Part shown: positions 59,074 through 64,000 of the stretch, one piece after another
Layout: the number at the start of each line of letters is the position of its first letter
Numbering within the stretch: position 1 is the first letter of the stretch
Origin: Congeria kusceri
Taxonomy: Eukaryota > Mollusca > Bivalvia > Myida > Dreissenidae
Direction of reading: 5' to 3'
Length of the DNA: 64,000 nucleotides
Assembly: GCA_027627225.1 (NCBI GenBank)
Contig: CM051030.1
Span: 1,794,501 to 1,858,500 of the forward strand
Made by a program: the position numbers and the translations under genes
The notes under the pieces: model-generated
Told to the model about the DNA's origin: nothing
Databases searched by the model: none
Seen by the model: the letters and a program-made list of their open reading frames with translations, nothing else

Positions 59074-59457
59074 TCAAATTATAGTAATATGCTGTGTCCG
59101 GAAATTCAGTACATTTTGGACAGAAAATGCAAATAAGCGGTCAAAGATCTCGGGCGGACTGGACTCATACTCAAACATTTCAAAGTCCGCTTGGAACACA
59201 GTCCTCATGTCTTGCAGAACCTCGATAGGTACGCCCCTGTACAACTCGATTAGGTTATGCTTTTTGGGGGTTCGAATATTCGCGGGGTCCGAACTCCTCC
59301 GCGCTTTTGTGGCCAGCTTTATGAACTGGGACGCGGTGACGCGGGCGGACGCTTTCTCGTCCAGCGGGAAGCGATGTTCGAAATCCAGCAGCCCTCGCAG
59401 TTGCAACTTCCGCCAAACCCTCTGGAGCGCCTCGTGCCAGCCGATACACTTTATGAC
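59074..59457 (-). pseudogene. Duplicate terminal exon of the sulfotransferase (acceptor lost)
   Basis: Reads VIKCIGWHEALQRVWRKLQL onward to the same C-terminus as the functional copy, with no stop for 127 codons. The base pair before GTCATAAAG is GG (AATTGG/GTC) where the upstream copy has CCTAG/GTC, as if 5 bp CCTAG were deleted. The nearest upstream AG (CTAG at 59477) would shift the frame against exon 60388-60234. So it is probably not spliced in, though decay is recent. Confidence 0.7.
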
Positions 59458-59699
59458 CCAATTATTGCAATGCAATCTAGCGCCGAGAGTTAGCGAGCTG
59501 TTAGCTGTCTGTTATCATTTGTTCGTATGGCTCCTACGTCCTTCGTACGTAAATTGTTTTAAATTCTATTTCTAAAACTACTTCTACACTTGTTAATCAA
59601 TTAATTGTTTATAGTGAATATAAGTTTGTTGTTTATCAAATGTTTACTCAAAACGCTGTTAGTATATAAATGTTGCTTAAATGGTAAATAAATGCGTAT

Positions 59700-60083
59700 T
59701 TAAATTATAGTAATATGCTGTGTCCGGAAATTCAGTACATTTTGGACAGAAAATGCAAATGAGCGGTCAAAGATCTCGGGCGGACTGGACTCATACTCAA
59801 ACATCTCAAAGTCCGCTTGGAACACAGTCCTCATGTCTTGCAGAACCTCGATAGGTACGCCCCTGTACATCTCGATGAGGCTATGCCTTTTTTGGGTTCG
59901 AATTTTCGCGGGGTCCGAACTCCTCCACGCTTTTGTGGCCAGCTTTATGAACTGGGACGCGGTGACGCGGGCGGACGCTTTCTCGTCCAGCGGGAAGCGA
60001 TGTTCGAAATCCAGCAGCCCTCGCAGTTGCAACTTCCGCCAAACCCTCTGGAGCGCCTCGTGCCAGCCGATGCAGTTTATGAC
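59700..60083 (-). CDS. Carbohydrate sulfotransferase, terminal exon
   Basis: The acceptor GGCCTAG ends at 60084 and joins in phase 0. Codes VINCIGWHEALQRVWRKLQL then RGLLDFEHRFPLDEK and the C-terminal block VFQADFEMFEYESSPPEIFD, typical of the end of this family (a DFxxFxY motif), then a 28-residue tail and stop at 59700. 127 codons. The intron before it is the transposon-like element at 60084-60233. Confidence 0.85.
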   Translation of the reverse strand, partial: VINCIGWHEALQRVWRKLQLRGLLDFEHRFPLDEKASARVTASQFIKLATKAWRSSDPAKIRTQKRHSLIEMYRGVPIEVLQDMRTVFQADFEMFEYESSPPEIFDRSFAFSVQNVLNFRTQHITII

Positions 60084-60233
60084 CTAGGCCAATATGTACA
60101 AAAGATCTCAAGTTAGTCTTAAGTTAAGTGAAAATAAGTCCAAATTAAAGCACAAGCGTGGAGTAAATAGTTTAAGAAAAATACTTCTTGGGACAAGATT
60201 TCACCTAAGATGTTTCTGGTATACGGCCCCGAC
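60084..60233 (-). mobile_element. Introner-like element: a 145-bp MITE that is the intron
   Basis: The intron between codons for KKQ and VIN is 150 bp. It is a MITE-like element (60230-60086) flanked by AGGTC at 60235-60231 and 60085-60081, consistent with a 5-bp target duplication. The first AGGT copy gives the donor (AG/GT); the AG of the second gives the acceptor. Ends are imperfect inverted repeats: GGGGCCGTATACCAGAAAC against AGGCCAATATGTACAAAAG. The first ~40 bp match MITEs at 24089 and 18949. Excision restores an uninterrupted AAACAGGTCATAAAC frame. Confidence 0.75.
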
Positions 60234-60388
60234 CTGTTTCTTCCACGAGAACGGGCTGCTGATGCTGTCCCGGACGGCGTCGTTGTCGGAGAGTTCCTTC
60301 ATGCTGACGTTCAGGGCTGCGCGCGCAGAGTCCTGGTGAAGGTGTTTGAAGACGAGCATCGCGTCGTCATGGAAACGTTCCATCTTGC
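60234..60388 (-). CDS. Carbohydrate sulfotransferase, middle exon
   Basis: 155 nt; acceptor CTTGCAG ending at 60389, donor CAG/GTCGGG after 60234. Phase 1 in, phase 0 out. Codes KMERFHDDAMLVFKHLHQDS to SISSPFSWKKQ. 'FIGKMERF.DDA' and 'SPFSWKK' are typical of the invertebrate members of the HNK-1/chondroitin sulfotransferase (Sulfotransfer_2) family. Confidence 0.85.
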
Positions 60389-60876
60389 CTGCAAGCACGC
60401 ACTACGTTACAGGAACTTGAAACGAACAATGTCATCGAAAAGGACCTTATGGGGGCAATTTCGTAAAGAAAATCTGAAATTTTGATAGTAATACTGGCAT
60501 ATAATAACGGTTAAAACAGGGTATATACAATGGGAAAAGAGTGTACGCATTCCGAAATAAAAATCAATTTATAATATGGGTCGTTTTTGTTTGGCATTTT
60601 GATGTCAGAATTATGAGCATTTGTATAACCATAGTTTGCACACTGTCAGTGTAAGACAGCGTTCAAGTACCTATATTAAATACACATTAATAGCATTTCC
60701 GTTATATCCGACAGTCGATGTATTTGACGTATTTTTTGTCGGACTCCTAGTCGGATAAACGAACGCTTACATTTAGCAACCTAGGAACTACATTCATAGT
60801 TAATGTTACAGTAACAATATTTATATCAAGAGACCAATAAAGCAACCAATAAATACAAGGATGACTGCATAATTAC

Positions 60877-61498
60877 CAATAAATTCAAACTGCATTGTAC
60901 ACGGAAGGCACACCTCAGTTGCAACTTGAAAATGCGCATCCAACTCTCGTCTGCTTTTCTCCGCCCAGACGACAAATTGCACAAACTCGGAAAACGTGAC
61001 ATCATGAAAACACGTTCTCTTCTTGTCTACACCGCGAAACTTTTCAATGGCGGATTTCCCGAATAGGTTCCAGAAAAGCGGATTCGGCGACAAAAGTTTA
61101 TCAATAAACGCCGAAGCTATCCGTCGGTACGGTTCGCGAACGAACATAAACTTAAAATGATTTTCGAAGTCGCTCGGTTTTGCATCCATCGGTGGTTTGG
61201 GCCGTTTCGCCAAAATCAGATTAATTTCAACTTCAAAGGGATGGCTGAATCTCCGTTTGCGCGGCGCGTTGTTCTGTATAATGTAGATGAACCGCCGCCA
61301 GAATGTGGAGCCGACTTTCTCCACTGGGCAGTAGAGGCTCCTAACTTCCGGTACCGGAATCATGTACTTGACCATGAACGCGTCCTTGACCTCGTACGAA
61401 GACGGCTGGCTGATGTTCGAGCACCGAGCCCGCACCCGCTCCGCGAGCCCGTAGCCGTTACCATGGTGACGGTGACCACCCATGGCCGCGCGCTCGCC
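60877..61498 (-). CDS. Carbohydrate sulfotransferase, catalytic exon (PAPS-binding motifs)
   Basis: 622 nt; acceptor TTATTTTAG ending at 61499, donor G/GTAATT after 60877. Contains the 5'-phosphosulfate loop CPVEKVGSTFWRRF and the 3'-phosphate loop FVREPYRRIASAFIDKLLSP. The exon ends VCLPCTMQFEFIG, matching the family's C-x-P-C...D/EFIGK signature. Predicted role: a Golgi type II enzyme moving sulfate from PAPS to a glycan; acceptor sugar unknown. Exons 61498-60877, 60388-60234 and 60083-59700 give 386 aa without the N-terminal cytoplasmic/transmembrane part, which must lie in upstream exons. An ATG at 61483 is unlikely as the start because the frame continues to the acceptor and no membrane anchor follows. 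Confidence 0.88.
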
Positions 61499-61967
61499 CT
61501 AAAATAAGTACATGTATTAATAATTTATGCAAAAATAGGCAGATATATTTATAACACATAAATAAACTAGAAAGCTCTCGGCCAAACCTCCACATGGTCA
61601 GCAAGGCAGCTGCATCCCAACTTAAAACTAATATTTAACGCATTTATATACGCGTTTACTTACAATTACTTCATTTTGTGAAGAGATTAAATTATACGTT
61701 TCACTGTTATGTATGAATGGTTGTGGTTGACATATTTATATGAGAAATGACGACGAATTGAAAATAAAATTCATAAAATCTAACCTGACGTCATTAAATT
61801 CGACAATATGACGTCATCCGAACCTGCGAAACAAATAATGAATTATGTTTATGCTGTTGTGTTTTATAACTTTTTAAGGGAATATAAATCATCGGCGGTT
61901 TTAGTGTTTCTTAGCACTGTAACAGCGTTATTTGACCAAGAAATTTGATTTATATCCAGAGATCTAC

Positions 61968-62047
61968 CAGTTTGGTGTCAGACCCATTGGTTTCTGACTG
62001 ACGTCGTCCAGTGGCGTTTGTGATCGAATCGGCGACAAACATAACGT
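61968..62047 (-). CDS. Possible upstream exon of the sulfotransferase
   Basis: An open 80-nt stretch between CTCTTTCAG (ending 62048) and CTG/GTAGAT (after 61968). Frame codes VMFVADSITNATGRRQSETN then GSDTKL, and leaves in phase 0, which matches the start of the catalytic exon (GGC GAG CGC). N-rich stem-like composition fits a Golgi enzyme stem, but there is no homology anchor. Confidence 0.3.
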
Positions 62048-62249
62048 CTGAAAGAGATGAAAAATCATGCTATACACACTTATACATATTGCGATTAACA
62101 ACGAGAAATAGTAGTGGAAGGTACCAATTTAAGTACCACTGTCAAATTTTGCATTTAAAATTGTATTACGGGGATGTTTAATAAAAATGCGCAATCTTAT
62201 CGTGTCTAAATAATAACAACCTTTTAGAAAAGAAGTTATAGTAGCAAAC

Positions 62250-63880
<1,631 letters not shown>

Positions 63881-63881
63881 G

Positions 63882-64000
63882 TAGAAGTAACAATAGCGAA
63901 GGTAGTCATTCAATTTACATGAGATAAAATCTTCTCGTATTAGTTGTAGTACAGTAGCTGCTGCAGTTAGCAGTAGAAGTAACAATAGCGAAGGTAGTCA
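63882..64000. repeat. 91-bp direct duplication at the window edge
   Basis: AGTAACAATAGCGAAGGTAG occurs at 63887 and again at 63978; the repeat may continue past the window end. Confidence 0.8.

Larger units (their letters stand above)
58930..60083. repeat. ~540-bp tandem duplication of the sulfotransferase terminal exon
   Basis: Segments about 58930-59457 and 59556-60083 match at roughly 95 percent by eye, including non-coding sequence downstream of the stop (CTAAAACTACTTCTACACTT). About 75-100 bp of unrelated sequence separates them. Coding differences are few, e.g. KKHNLIELYRG versus KRHSLIEMYRG. Confidence 0.9.

Overview
This is a metazoan genomic window, most likely from a bivalve mollusc. 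The evidence is the spliced genes with long introns, high AT content, and very many short non-autonomous repeats and trinucleotide arrays. It also holds a two-repeat, 12-cysteine secreted peptide of the kind known from oysters, a TRIM/NHL-like gene, and a sulfotransferase resembling families expanded in molluscs. The species call is inference; no marker gene fixes it.

Layout. 0.8-4.6 kb: a two-exon TRIM-type gene (RING, two B-boxes, coiled coil, NHL-like propeller; 762 aa) on the minus strand. A 41-bp minisatellite at its 3' end is built from its own last codons. 6.1 kb: a tRNA-Thr(CGT) gene with a T-run terminator. 6.3-9.5 kb: a 3.1-kb trinucleotide array with a 54-bp higher-order unit. 9.7-19 kb: transposon-rich DNA with nested insertions: a broken LINE carrying a SINE and an LTR-like insert, a second LINE fragment, and tRNA-derived SINEs.

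The centre (11.8-54.4 kb) holds two tandem same-strand Mox (Meox-type) homeobox genes. Mox A has exons at 29085-28584, 23307-23138 and 12047-11844. Mox B has exons at 54357-53766, 41919-41750 and 41110-40946. Both have identical intron phases and a 170-nt middle exon; the homeodomains differ at three of 60 positions, while the N-terminal exons are very different. Antisense inside Mox A intron 2 lies a three-exon gene for a secreted Cvsi-like peptide, with a TATA box and an apparent 1-bp disruption in the signal-peptide exon. Both Mox genes carry relic copies of exon-2 edges in flanking introns.

56.4-57.7 kb: a 5'-truncated LINE with an intact 381-codon reading frame. 58.9-62.0 kb: the 3' part of a PAPS-dependent carbohydrate sulfotransferase gene (minus strand). 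Its last intron is a 145-bp MITE-like element flanked by a 5-bp AGGTC duplication that supplies the splice sites, so it looks like a transposon-born intron (an introner). Its terminal exon is tandemly duplicated and the downstream copy has lost its acceptor. 62.2-64 kb: another AGC/AGT array.

The sections between genes are mostly AT-rich DNA with foldback elements, and a few GC-richer islands that could be regulatory elements of the Mox pair. All gene models come from reading frames, splice-site motifs and protein motifs seen by eye; no alignment or database search was run.
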